DNA of 60,000 nucleotides from Symsagittifera roscoffensis (taxonomy: Eukaryota > Xenacoelomorpha > Acoela > Convolutidae), in contig NC_087067.1 of NCBI RefSeq assembly GCF_963678635.1, positions 35,295,966 through 35,355,965 on the forward strand. Direction: 5' to 3'. A model generated the notes under the pieces. The model saw only the letters and a program-made list of their open reading frames with translations, made no database searches and had not been told where the DNA came from. Positions 34,701 through 44,985 of the stretch are shown here, one piece after another; position 1 is the stretch's first letter, and the number at the start of each line of letters is the position of its first letter. The position numbers and the translations under genes are program-made.

Positions 34701-37700
34701 TTTTCAAGATTTTCAGTTTAGCGAAAAATTTCTTTGTCATTTTTTCCCTTTTGTTTTACCTTTACGTTCCTGCATGGCCAGAAATTACAAAAACTATTCT
34801 TTCAGAAAAAGTGTTTCAACAAAAATCGTTTTTATTTCTTCTTGTTTTTACAATCGGAGGCTGTTGATTCATTTGTTTGGGTTTTTCCAAGTTTTGGAAT
34901 TAATTTTTGGGAAAAATTGAAGCTCGTGCTTCCTTGCTCCTGATTCAGTCGTTCTTGCTGTTGGCTATCTCTATTTGAGGAAGTCTGTTGCAGAAGTTGT
35001 TGCTACTGCTGTAATGCACCTTGCTGAAAGGCTTTTTTTGCATATTTAATTATCCTCAACTGCTTCCCAATGCCAAATGTCAACTGCGCTTCAATTTCGA
35101 GTATCTTAAAAATAATCGTACTTTTTGAACTTTCAAGTTTCTTTCTTGAGAAAATGCTTACACAACATATCGGCTTTAGTTTTTAATGATATGGAGTATC
35201 AGATGTTGTCTGGTCTTGATTTTAGTTTGCCACATTTACTATTAGCTTCTGATACAGATTGTGATTTGAACCTTTTTACTCCTCACATTTCTCAAAATTT
35301 TGGAATATGTCCTTTTAGGATCCTGTACTTTGCGAGTTGAAATCATGCTCCAGCAAACTTCATATTTGATTTAATAAACACCACCCACTTTGTTTCAATA
35401 AACAAATTCACTTGATTGAGTGAATTCGGATTTACAAAGCATACATGCGTAGTTGTTTCTAATTGTTAAGACAAACATGCTGTTTTTCAAGGTTTTTAGC
35501 TTAGCGAACAGTTTCCTTGTCATTTTTTCATTTTTTTTTCTTTTCAAGTTCTTCCTTTGGCAGACAATACAAAAGTTGTTCGTTCAGAAAAATTTTCGCT
35601 AAATTTTTTTTTGTTTTTTTTTTTTCAAAAACGGACTGAAAACTAACTTTTGCTAATTTTATGAGGTAAAAAGTAAATTGAATTGCGTCTGAAATAAAAT
35701 TTGAAAATTTGCACAGAAAAATTGTGTTCTTATATGCAATCTATGCAGATACAGATTTGTTTTCTGTAAAAACTAACCTTGAAAACCTACTCGACAATAC
35801 ACAGAAAAAGGTGCTAATCAAGAAGTCAGTACTTTGTTCTTTTGGAGCTATTTTAGTTGTTAAAATATCTAGCAAATGAGATAATGAGAAGAAAAGCAAC
35901 CCAAATGTCATTGAACTAGTTTTTGGAACGTTTGTCTCAAGTAGTTCAGTCAAATGTTTTTTTCAAATACATTGATCGAGATTGAAAATGAGTCACTTCA
36001 ATCCGAGATTTTAAAATTGTGCAACAACTACCGTTTTCTGAATTATTGAAAATGTGAGTCTATAAACTAAGTCTAAAAACTGCCTATAGCAAACCAAGAA
36101 GAAACACTCAGATCATATGGTAACAAGGCTGACAATTGCTGTTAAATGCTATGAACTGCTGATAATTGCCATCAACTTACTAAAACTGGTGTGCTAGTAG
36201 CACCAGATTTAGAAAACTTAACTCAGTCATTAATCGGTGCCAAAGCTGCTCACTTTTTTTGGGAACTACAAATTTATTTATTTTCGCTTTGCTGCAAAAC
36301 AATCTGAATTTTCATTTTTCGCTTGCAATAAGTAGTTTACTAGGTTGTCTCTGATTTTTCATTGCTGAAAGCGGTAGTTACTGAACAAAACAAAAATGTT
36401 TACAAGCTGCAGTAACAGATATGCTTTTTCTGTTGACAAAATTGACGAAATATACTATAGTCACTAATTGACAACAACCAGGGTTCAATTTTCGATTTTC
36501 AATCGAAGTGGACGAATCAGGTGTCATTTTGCGACCAAAATGTATCACAAGGTCTAGGGTCAAAAGATGAATTCGAATAGGGTGGAAAAAAAGTCAAAAT
36601 GGGTCCGAAGATAAATTCGAACGCGATTGAAACATCAAGTCGAACTGGGTCAAAACATGCAGCCGAACTGGGTCGAAGCATATAGCCGAACTGGGAATCT
36701 ATATAATAATTCGGGATCTAATTTGGGAAAACTGAATCAAAGGTTTTTATTGAAAAATGCTAAATAAAAATCAATGCCAATTCAAAACTAAAAATCGATC
36801 ACGTTTGTTTTGTGATTTGTGTCTTTATTATCTACGATAGCGGATTTTGCCTTCTTTTCAACGAAAGAAATGAACTGAACTTGAAAACAAATCAAACCAT
36901 GAGCGTGAACATTTTAAATACTATTTTTAGACAAAAAAATCATGTCAACTTATATAATTATCTTCATTACGTTCATTGAAGCTTAAAGCATCATTTTACT
37001 AATCTGTAAAAAGATAATCCGCACTGATATTTGGTTACTAGCCAATCTATCAACCACTCAGCTGGTATTTCACTAAAATTCTGATGCAATTAATTTTCAG
37101 GTGGTGCTAGAGCCACTCGTGAGGAGAATATAGAGGCAGCTCACCACATTAACCGCCCTGCAGACTCCCAGTGCGAAATATCAAAGTGCTTAGATGTCTC
37201 ACTCAGACATGGTTTTATAAGCAAGGTAAGCCCTCTGTCATTTTCCGTAGAAGAGCTCAGGTGATAATTTTATAAATGAAAACAATGTTGCAAAACAGTC
37301 TTTTTTATATGATCAAACCAATCATCAAACCAATGATGAAAACTTCATAAGAGTCTTTTGAATATGCAACAAGAACAGTCTTTCCGAAAGAGGATTTAAT
37401 CTATTTGAAACATTCTCTAATATCTTTAAATTAGTTGATCATGCTTTCGACTTTTGATTATATATATATACAATTCGAAAATTCAGATCCGAATCAATTA
37501 AAAATTTCTGCAATTGCATCAAGAACTTAGAACGCGTTTGACAACACATCAGTGGTAACTTATTATGGCCTCTAGCGTTGAGATATGCGTTTTCAAGAAT
37601 TAAAAAAAGGTGTTTTCTGTCATTTTCGAAGAAATTTGAAGAAGGCTCCTTGCAATCTTGAAGACACAAATAGTAATACTACATAGCTTAACATAACACG

Positions 37701-40700
37701 TAAGTTACCTGCTTAATAGTGTTTCGAGGAAATTTTGTTTAAAAAAACTCTGTTATTTTCTGAGCTAGTGTATTTATGAACAAAAATGTAAACTAGTTTT
37801 TTTGGCAGTAGTTTAGTTCATTTCTCACAGAATGTAACCTTGAATTCAGTTTTGTATCAGCACTATCTTACTCTGATGTTTTTTTAACAGAAACACTGCA
37901 AAAAAAAACATATTTCAAAGAACCAAGCTTTATGACACGCTTATTTTATCAGTTTAACCGAAAGTGAAATTTTTGTTTGGGCTTTTTTAAAATATTTTGC
38001 GCCGATGCAACGCCAGAGTGAAATCTTCACCGTCAGAGGAGCAGGAAAAATCCTCTCTTAATATTGTTTCTTTTTCTAGACTATCAAATGTAGTGTCTTT
38101 TTGGCTTAAAACTCGCCACTCAACTACTAAAGAACCAAAATCATTAAAGAATTGTCGTAGGCTTTGAAGTTTTTGACTGCTGGAGCCTTGAAATCTAAAG
38201 TTTTTAAAACGATCCTCTCAAAGTATTTTCCACCACTCTTGAATAGTACAAAAAACATCCAAAAAGTGAGATGTACTCTAATACTACAATGAAATGGAAT
38301 GAATGAGCCTAAACAAGAAAAATCTTTTAGTTCCCTTTTTGTTCCGCCTTTCGTACTTTTTTTTATTTTTAAGCGAACTATTTATCATTCAAAATGTATT
38401 GCTGTCCTGAGCTTAAACTTGAAAAAATACTTTACCTGTGGTTCAGTAAATTTTTCGTAAAGTTATGGGTGTTCAACGATTGCCATTTTGCGCAGATTAA
38501 TTGAAAACTGGCCTTGTTGGCTTAATGGTGTTCTCACAAACGATTCTAATTTGTATTTATAAATTTTTATAAATAACTTGGTAACTAGAAATCGTTTGGA
38601 AACAATTTATTATGATTATTATTATTATTATTATTATTATTATGATTATTATTATTATTATTATTATAATTCAGTCTTAGAAATCGTTCCAAATTGGTTG
38701 AAGGAAGCTTATATGTCATAATTGATTTGTTACTACGAGCGTAATTTATCCCTTTCTACTTTATATGGAGTTTAGGTTGATAGTTTTCACAAAAAAACTC
38801 AATTTGGAACAAAAAACAGTTTTTTTATTGCATTTAATTTTTTTCCTGTGATTACTGCTCCATAGATTTTAGAAAGCAGTCGGAACTTTCAGGGCTCTAA
38901 TTTTGCTAAAGATAGAGGCTAAATGCCTGACAAATTGGCTCAAATCCGTGATACATCGGGATTCAGTTGCAGTAAAAATCAAGCTCACCCGCAAAGAGGA
39001 TCCATGGATAATAACCGATGCTTGGTCTGTCAGCATAAAATTCTAAAATAAATCGATTAAAATGGATCAATAAGCGATTATAAAACAAACAAAGTAGAAA
39101 ACAAAATAATCCATTTTTATCTAACTAAATGGATTATATTGGATTATAATAAATTTTTATTAGTAAGAGCCTAGATTTTCTTAAGCCTGGAAAACCAAAT
39201 ATTCAAAACTTGAATGTTGCAATTGCTAACTTGGGTTTTATTTTTGGCTACAGTAAAAAACTGTGTTATTTTCTAGTTGTATTTCTCTATTTGTCTCCCC
39301 TCCCCCTAAATACTTAATACTAACTCCCACCATTCTTACTTTCTTCACTTACCGCCACCTCCCTGCAAATTTGCAGAAAATTGGAAGAAAGATGAGGACT
39401 GTTATCCGGTATAATCCTTTATAATGGAATTTAAATTGATTATAATCGATTTTTTTTCTCTGGAAATAATAGATTATAATCAACTGAGTGGTCCGAAAGT
39501 GTAATTATAAATTATTTTAAAGCCAATATTTTGATCACAAAAATCGATTTTAATAGATTTTTATCCTTGAATTCTCACTGCGGGTATTGTATGAACTTTT
39601 TTGACAAAATTGGTCAGTTTCTTTTTAACAAATTAATCAGTTTCTATAGGTGTACGGAATCCTGAGCTTCCAACTGCTGGTGACTTTTGGAATCGTGTCT
39701 GTATTTGTATTTGTAAAGCCAGTGAAAGACTTCATCAATAGTGATCCTGAGGCGAACCCTAATAGACGCTATTTCATGCTGGGCATCGCATGGTGAGATA
39801 CTAAACAGTACTAAATTTTTTTGTACTCACCGCCGGATTTAGGGGGGGGGGGGCTGCTTGGACGTTTTTTTTTTCCTCAAGGATTCGACCCCCTGCCGAC
39901 CTAAAGGTCCCCCTTTGTACTTTTTTGAGATATCCCTTTTTGGCTGACCGATCCTAAAGTTGTTCTAAAAGCGCCTATTATACTAATTTTGAGGAGGAGC
40001 GCGCGCCAAAAAAATGCAATTTTTCGGTCAAAGTTTTTCAAACAGTGCCTAAAAATGCCTTTTTGTTCCTGTTTGTTTTTTTTTCAAAAAATTGCCTGCG
40101 GCGCAAAAAATTTGGTCGCAATGGGTTCTTCATCGTGATTTAGGAGAGCTCAGCAAATCAATTTGGTCGTACAAAAAAAACCGACAAAATTTTTTTCAAC
40201 ATTTTTTTTGAAAATCCCCTCCCCCTCGAGAAAATCCTAGACCCGCCCCTGCTAATACTGCACAATTTTTTTTGTCGGGGCATTCTCTTTTGAATGCAAG
40301 TATGTGTCTATCGCAGTTTTTCTCTTTTTTTTAGTGCGGTGTTCTTGGCGGTGGTAGTTGTGATCTATTTCTGCAAAACTGCGAGACGAAGGGTCCCCTA
40401 CAACTACATATTCCTTGCCATACTCGTACGCATTGCTATAACTTTCATCAACAGCCAACATAATTTTTATTATTTTTTTAAGTCAAACAAAACTAATACT
40501 CAAAAAATATCGCGCTTTTTTTGAGAGAGGAGACAAACTGTCATAGAAAACAGCGATAATTATTTTTATATAGACTTAGTCACGGTCTAGGACCGTGACT
40601 AAGTCTATATTTTTGCGATTAAATTTTGGCATGTCCACACTTTTGCGACCCAGAAAAATTCGTCGCTACTTTTGCGATTGAGGCGATATGGCGCAACCAG

Positions 40701-42357
40701 ACTCTCGCGACCAAGCATTAGATTCAAACACGCTGCCCGTCTATGTAATTTGGGGCTGGATCTAGATGCGGCGCGTCTTTCATCTAGGACCCCGATCCGA
40801 CAAGTTATCTTATACGAGGTAAGACTTTGGATTATTTCAGTCCATTGCTAGTGGATGCATGGTGGGCGTGGTTGCCAGGCATGAAAGCACAATAAAACAC
40901 AAACTGTTTCGTGGTATCAAAGTTTGGAAACAAATGAAAGTTCAAAGCATTCTGTGATTCAAGTATTTTCGACAACTCGTACAAAACTGAATTTTACCTC
41001 ACTTGCATGAAAGTTTTATGCGAGGAAAATTTATTCACGTGAGTCGTTCACAAGATCCAAATCTTGCACAAGGAGTTTTAACCTGATTTCAAACTCAATT
41101 TGCAAATCATTTGCTCAGCAAAAATTCAAGTGTCATCATAAAGCTGATATCTCTATATTTTTTGTGAAACAAAGAAGAAAATCTTTAAGTTTTAAATGTT
41201 TGTGCAGCATAGTGGGGGAGGTGGTGGTGGCTGAGGCCACGGCCTGTCTAGTTGTCATCTGTTTCTGCATGACCCTCTTCGGCTGCCAGACCAAGATAGC
41301 ACTGGGCCCTGTCTTCATCGTCGTCTTCTCACTTTGCATGGCCATACTCAGTCTGGCCATCATGTCCATTTGGACATACAACAATGTGAGCACTATACAA
41401 AGAATACACAAAAATCTGATTCTTTTTGAAGCCTTAATTTCATTATTTTGTATGAAAACTTGTTAAACTCAAAGAAAAAAAAATGAAACAAGAAAATGGT
41501 TGAGATTTCAAAACCCAGACACATACAAAGATTTATATTAGATAATATTTTCAACTCAAACAAACCAATCCTTCGGCTTCTTTGCTACAAAAACCTAGCC
41601 GTTAAAGAGCTGAAAATGTTTCTGTGTAATCATATTGGACTTGAGTTGCGTGTAATTTAGACTTGATTATCCATTTGGATGTGAGTCGTTTCAGATACTG
41701 CCCACTGTATTTGCGTCCATCGGTGTCGCTGCTGTTTCCCTGGTGAGTGGTTTTACTTGAGAAGTGACGTCAATATCAAATTGATTTTACAAGCTCCCAT
41801 AAAACCCTATAAATACTCATTTTGGCAAACAACCCTGCTAGGCCAGATGCAAAAAAGGCCAAAAGCTATTTTGAGATATCTATTTTTGGGAGACCTCAGA
41901 AAAACTATTTGAATTTGGTTGACCTAAAAAAAAGGTCCCCCTTTTTTAAATCCCCCTTCGATAAAATCCTAGATCCGCCCCTGGTTGATAATATAAACCC
42001 TTAAGGAAAACTCTATAAATATTTTGACGACTTGCTATGATTGAGTTTTTTCTATACAAGAAAAGAGAGAAGACTACCGACTACCCCGCTGAAGAAAAAT
42101 GAATTTGCTAGCGAAGTTGGCCAATTACAGTCTTTAAATATTAAAAATAAATAAATTTGGATATTTTTATCATGAATAATTCTTTGCGGCTGTTTGTGTG
42201 GCTGTAGATTCTGCTGGCGAGCACTTGGCTGATCCTCAACTGGTCTCGCCATCACGTCATGATGGAGGAGTATGTATTCTGCGCACTCATGCTCTACATA
42301 GATATCGTCTTCTTATTCATCTTCCTCCTCTTGCTTCTCAAATCTGACAGGAACTAA
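31652..42357 (+). CDS. Lifeguard/TMBIM-family seven-TM protein (Bax inhibitor-1 superfamily), complete
   Basis: Eight coding exons: 31652-31766, 37101-37225, 39650-39792, 40335-40425, 40841-40878, 41208-41385, 41695-41742, 42208-42357 (stop TAA). They sum to 295 codons with no frame break. The family (FAIM2, GRINA, TMBIM1/4) acts in ER/Golgi or plasma membrane, modulating calcium leak and apoptosis. Residues 1-70 are a polar Pro/Tyr-containing cytosolic tail (LPNYDDAIRGG); HGFISK-VYGILSFQLLVTFGIV opens TM1; the QTK after TM4 and EEYVFCALMLYIDIV of TM7 are family hallmarks. Seven hydrophobic segments are visible. Odd points: one GC-AG intron, and the conserved Asp at the end of TM6 is Ser251 while the TM7 Asp278 is kept. 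Length is normal for the family. AATAAA at 42774 is a candidate poly(A) signal. Family is certain; paralogue is not. Confidence 0.95.
32315..32700 (-). repeat. Repeat with coding relic, copy 1
   Basis: On the - strand it shares with 34550-35345 a series of translated blocks: LKSRPD, KLESSK, FKILEI and KLGDTQTSKPTVSDF (copy 2: KLGKTQTNESTASD). The blocks fall in one consistent frame order although stops interrupt them, so an ancestral protein is likely. I do not recognise it. Inside Lifeguard intron 1. Confidence 0.5.
33612..34235 (+). mobile_element. MITE family C copy in Lifeguard intron 1
   Basis: GCTCCGACCATGTGAAAAAT start, then CCACGCAAAATAAAG, GAGCAATCATCGGA, GTGATTCGAACGAC and CTTACAATAGCTTA. 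The 3' part shows a partial local triplication of TTCTGTGCTACTT before GCACGGTAACCGGC, the hairpin and end sequence. Confidence 0.75.
34550..35345 (-). repeat. Repeat with coding relic, copy 2 (longest)
   Basis: On the - strand: KLESSKSTIILKILEIEAQL, TFGIGKQLRIIKYAKKAFQQ (about 35140-35015), a Gln-rich linker, KLGKTQTNESTASD, then an open frame from 34740 starting MTKKFFAKLKILKNSMFVFS and GDNYAIMLCKIEPNQF. Helical, basic, coding-like but interrupted. Copies 1 and 3 support the same protein order. Family unknown; a transposon ORF is the likeliest origin. Confidence 0.5.
35346..35640 (-). repeat. Repeat with coding relic, copy 3
   Basis: Resembles 34555-34800 (TTTACAAAGCATA-TGCGTAGTTG, AAGACAAACATGCTGTTTTT, TTAGCGAA, CTTTGTCATTTTTTC). 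On the - strand it translates as a diverged version of the MTKKFFAKLK block. It follows copy 2 directly, so copies 2 and 3 are in tandem. Confidence 0.5.
35641..37100. other. End of Lifeguard intron 1
   Basis: AT-rich. 36570-36700 has about five imperfect 24-27-bp units with GTCGAACTGGGTCAAAACAT, akin to 4600-4805. No gene seen. Confidence 0.45.
37101..37225 (+). CDS. Lifeguard exon 2: juxtamembrane region
   Basis: 125 nt after TTAATTTTCAG and before GTAAGC, phase 1 to 0. It encodes ARATREENIEAAHHINRP and ends SLRHGFISK, the conserved basic RxGFIxK motif that precedes TM1 in this family. Intron 1 upstream is 5.3 kb. Confidence 0.9.
37226..38337. other. Lifeguard intron 2, first half
   Basis: No repeat family or coding region recognised. 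A - strand ORF at 37439-37669 has no support. Confidence 0.4.
38338..38910 (+). mobile_element. MITE family B copy, decayed, with microsatellite
   Basis: GTTCCGCCTTTCGTACTTTT start, GTCCTGAGCTTAAACTTGAA, CGTTCCAAATTGGTTGAAGG and ACTTTATATGGAGT blocks; the end keeps GTCGGAACTTTCAGGGCT but the second hairpin arm is lost. An ATT array (38608-38670) has expanded in the middle. Confidence 0.7.
38608..38670. repeat. (ATT)n microsatellite
   Basis: About 20 ATT units with two GATT interruptions, inside a decayed MITE in Lifeguard intron 2. Confidence 0.9.
39040..39600. repeat. AT-rich TTATAATCGATT repeat, longest copy
   Basis: Dense AATCGATTAAAATGGATC, GGATTATATTGGATTATAAT and TTGATTATAATCGATTTTTT motifs over 550 bp, ending TTCTCACTGCGGGTA 50 bp before exon 3. 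Motif order partly mirrors itself, so the element may have been a long inverted repeat. Confidence 0.5.
39650..39792 (+). CDS. Lifeguard exon 3: TM1 and start of TM2
   Basis: 143 nt, phase 0 to 2, acceptor TTTCTATAG, donor GTGAGA at 39793. TM1 is VYGILSFQLLVTFGIVSVFV, then VKPVKDFINSDPEAN, the family loop containing the V-PVKDF motif, and the start of TM2 (YFMLGIAW). A hAT MITE begins 35 bp beyond the donor. Confidence 0.95.
39828..40251 (-). mobile_element. hAT-type MITE filling Lifeguard intron 3
   Basis: 424 bp, reversed, with a mutated left end (CACCGCCGGATTTAGG) and an intact right end (GACCCGCCCCTG). It occupies most of the 542-bp intron between exons 3 and 4. Flanks share TACT but no full 8-bp duplication remains. 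Confidence 0.85.
40335..40425 (+). CDS. Lifeguard exon 4: TM2 and loop
   Basis: 91 nt, phase 2 to 0. Acceptor CTCTTTTTTTTAG; donor GTACGC at 40426 is poor but sits where ungapped family alignment requires it. It encodes AVFLAVVVVIYFC, the basic loop KTARRRVPYN and the start of TM3 (YIFLAIL). Confidence 0.88.
40568..40610. repeat. Perfect 20-bp-arm hairpin
   Basis: ATATAGACTTAGTCACGGTC (40568-40587), loop TAG, then its exact complement (40591-40610). It lies in Lifeguard intron 4. A perfect stem of this length is not expected by chance in 60 kb. Confidence 0.95.
40841..40878 (+). CDS. Lifeguard exon 5: 38-nt microexon in TM3 with GC donor
   Basis: Acceptor GGATTATTTCAG; exon encodes SIASGCMVGVVA plus the first two bases of a Ser codon; donor is GC (CAG|GCATGA) at 40879. 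Joining exon 4 to this exon and to exon 6 gives an ungapped match to the family TM3-TM4 region (pattern L-A-M-S-Y-M-T-G-T-I-A-S) up to the QTK motif. No GT donor nearby gives the right frame, and skipping the exon breaks frame. Confidence 0.85.
41208..41385 (+). CDS. Lifeguard exon 6: TM4 and TM5
   Basis: 178 nt, phase 2 to 0, after AATGTTTGTGCAG and before GTGAGC (41386). TM4 is EVVVAEATACLVVICFCMTL, followed by FGCQTKIALG; QTK is a family signature, but the Asp that usually follows two residues later is Ala. TM5 is VFIVVFSLCMAILSLAIMSI, ending WTYNN. Confidence 0.93.
41695..41742 (+). CDS. Lifeguard exon 7: start of TM6
   Basis: 48 nt, phase 0-0, acceptor GTCGTTTCAG, donor GTGAGT. It encodes ILPTVFASIGVAAVSL, matching the short hydrophobic start of TM6 where relatives have a Y-A-x-L-G-A pattern. 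A symmetric exon: skipping it keeps frame but would destroy TM6. Confidence 0.9.
41850..41983 (-). mobile_element. hAT-type MITE end fragment
   Basis: TTTGGTTGACCTAAAAAAAA and ATAAAATCCTAGATCCGCCC-CTG match the reversed family end. The other end is lost. In Lifeguard intron 7. Confidence 0.75.
42208..42357 (+). CDS. Lifeguard exon 8: end of TM6, TM7 and C-terminus
   Basis: 150 nt with stop. It encodes ILLASTWLILNWSRHHVMM, then EEYVFCALMLYIDIVFLF and a hydrophobic Leu run ending KSDRN. From Ser251 to EEY the spacing to the family D-T-Q to EEY segment is identical (shared Thr252, Leu254, Arg-His), so Ser251 stands at the conserved Asp position. Asp278 in LYIDIV is retained. Confidence 0.95.
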   Translation: MLLASTWLILNWSRHHVMMEEYVFCALMLYIDIVFLFIFLLLLLKSDRN

Positions 42358-43337
42358 CTCTGCTCACTGTCACTGCCATTTGGAACAAATCAAACAAGGA
42401 CTCTAAGCCAGATCAAAACGGAAAAACAGTCATCATCATCATCATGGGAATGTTTGAATTCGAATTTGAAACACGAAGTCGATGCACGTCATAATAATTA
42501 CAGATTTTTGATCACAAAATATGAAATATCTAGCTTGAGATATCTATGAGAAGAATATATGTTGGCTTAGACCAGTTTCAAAAGTTTATTGGTCGAAAAC
42601 AAAAAAAAATATGTGAATCAGAACTCTTTCAATCGGACTTCATCGTATCAGAAATTGCTCAAAAAATATCAAGTGCTTACCTACATAAGCATCTTTTATG
42701 TTAGAGAAATTGCTCAATTTTCCCAAAGTTTTCACAGTTTTTTCGTTTTCATATTGTGATGCAACAAATGCGTAATAAAAAATTGTGTGCCTTTTTAACC
42801 GCTTGCTTTGAACCAGTCAGCCTAAACAAATGACTTTGGTTTTGAGTTGGATTTGAAAAAATCATGTTTTTGAACAACTTGCCTAAACGTTATCATAAGC
42901 TAAACAAATTAGCGTCAAGCAAAGAATACCCTGCCTCAACTCATAATGGAGCGGTTTATCAGCGGATAAACAGATGCTCACAAGTTAATACCACAAATAA
43001 ACTCGAGCCTTTTTGCCGCAAAGTTTCCAAATTTGCACCTTTCAAGCCCCCATCATTTTTCAGAAAAATATTCACAGGCAAATTATTTTTCAAGTTCACA
43101 GCATCACTGGTTTTCACATGGAGTACAGAATTGAGAAAAATGGTTGGTAATCAATCGGTGATTGCTAAAAATGTTTAATTTTGAGACGATTCAAGCTCCT
43201 AAGGCGAAAGAAAAACAAAAGTAAATTGCACGAATGCATGCAAAGCGAATGTTCTCAGCCAAACTTTTCAAATTAAAAGACAAGAGTTAAAACTTGAAAA
43301 AAAAGTTTGTGTTTTTTATTTGAACTTTTTAACCACT
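42358..43337. other. 3' flank of the Lifeguard gene
   Basis: AATAAA at 42774-42779 is a candidate poly(A) signal, giving a 3' UTR of about 440 nt. A CATCATCATCATCATGGG run lies at 42431. The + strand ORF 42864-43178 starts at an ATG but has no family resemblance I can see. Confidence 0.45.
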
Positions 43338-43473
43338 AACCAATCCAAACATGAAAAATTTTAAGCAAAAAAAGTAAAAATTAAATATTTGCATAAGTTA
43401 TAATTTATAACTTATGCAAATATTTATTTTTTACTTTTTTTCTGCTGAAAAATTTTTCATGTTTGGATTGGTT
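43338..43473. repeat. 136-bp hairpin (small fold-back)
   Basis: AACCAATCCAAACATGAAAA at the left is the complement of the right end TTTTCATGTTTGGATTGGTT; the inner arms GCATAAGTTATAA / TTATAACTTATGC meet over one base at 43404. The arms, about 65 nt, differ by a few indels. The flanks carry TTTAACCA / TTTGAACC. Confidence 0.9.
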
Positions 43474-44985
43474 TGAACCGGGCTTGGTTATAACTCATCA
43501 AGAAACTTTCTACGTAGTTAAGTGAATGCAAATCTTAAAGAGCCTGGCAAAATCTTGCATTCTTGAAAGTAGCTTGCATTCCTCAAACAGACAAATGTAT
43601 TATAAAAACCATAGCATTACAGAGGTTTCTGTTGATTCAGTTTTTCGAGGCAGCTATAAAAACTTAACAATTAATTTTAGTAAAAACTTTAAGTAAATAA
43701 AAGAATACAATTGGGAACTAAAAACGTTCAGAGTTCTCGCAGCATTCGAGCAAATTTTTCATTCCTTCCCAAGAATCTAGCAAGATTGGCATTTCAAATA
43801 AACTAGGGAATCTTTAAACTCCCATATTTTTACCGAAATGATCTCATGTGAATTATCGTTTTGAATTTGAGACCAGGAAAACAATACTTTTTGGCTCATC
43901 TTAAAAGTTCCGTGAAAGTTTACCGTCAACTTGTTAAATCAGTTTTCCAAAATTTTCAACAAAGGAATCATGAAAAAATAAAGCTGAAGAGAAGCAATAA
44001 ATTCGAAGTTTCAACTTTTTTGTTTCTTTTCAGACCGTTTTTTCATAATTCCGTTGGTTCGAAATTTGAATAAACTGATTTAACAACCCTGTTGAACAAT
44101 CCTGTGAGAGCTTTGAATTTTGTTCGTATTATTTGAGATTTTCCTCCTTCTAGATTTCTAAATTTCTAGATTTTTAAATTTACTGCCTTCATGAATCCGA
44201 GTGGTTAGCTTGCTGGTTTTTGACAGGTTCTTTGTACATCTATACGATGATTTTTGATATCACGACCGACAATAAAGAGAGTTTCTTAAGAGATTTTTTG
44301 TTTGGCATCAATGGTTCAAGTAAACACTATCGCTCAAGGAGGTTTCGGCCAAAACTGCTTTGCGGGAAACTTACACTATGATTGGAAGTTTTATTACATA
44401 GTGAGTTAACGGCGGTTGAAAAATGATTGTTCGAGGAAAGATAGCTAATCAGAAATCTAGTTAAGTTTGTTGCCTTAAAGTTCAAGTTTGCGTCACTATC
44501 GTATCCTCTGCCTTCGTTCGCATTTTTGTTCAGACATCCGTCTCCGATACAATCTTCACTCTAAAATTTATTGTTCGTTGATTAGTCTTGTTTGATTTTC
44601 CCCAATCTAAGTTAAATCAATCTATCAGATATCCCCTATGTCTACTTGATTTTTATATATTAAGGAATGAAATATTTTTAAGCAAAGTTTTACGCAATAC
44701 TTAGCCTAATTTTCAGCGCCTGAGCTCCAATTTTACTGCGTAAAAACTTGATGGGATAAAATTTTTTACATATTGACGAGTTCATCTCCGTTGGAATATG
44801 CTATCTCGTTTCAACAAAAACATATACGTAATTTGTTCTAATTCATCAGAGAGTAAATAAAAAGAATTGCAATGAGCATTTCGTAAGCTGAAAAAACGTT
44901 GTTTAGAATCTTCATTGCTTGGGCAGAGTCGCAGTGTGTTTTGAAAAATGAACCTATAGTTTTGTTTATGTAAAATGAACATTAT
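43474..44985. other. Intergenic, no feature recognised
   Basis: AT-rich, with a small TTCTAGATTTCTAAATTTC stutter near 44150. No gene or repeat family identified. Confidence 0.4.

Noticed and set aside
42864-43178. 104-codon ORF downstream of the Lifeguard gene
   Set aside because: ATG start but low-complexity basic/aromatic content and no recognisable domain; could be chance.
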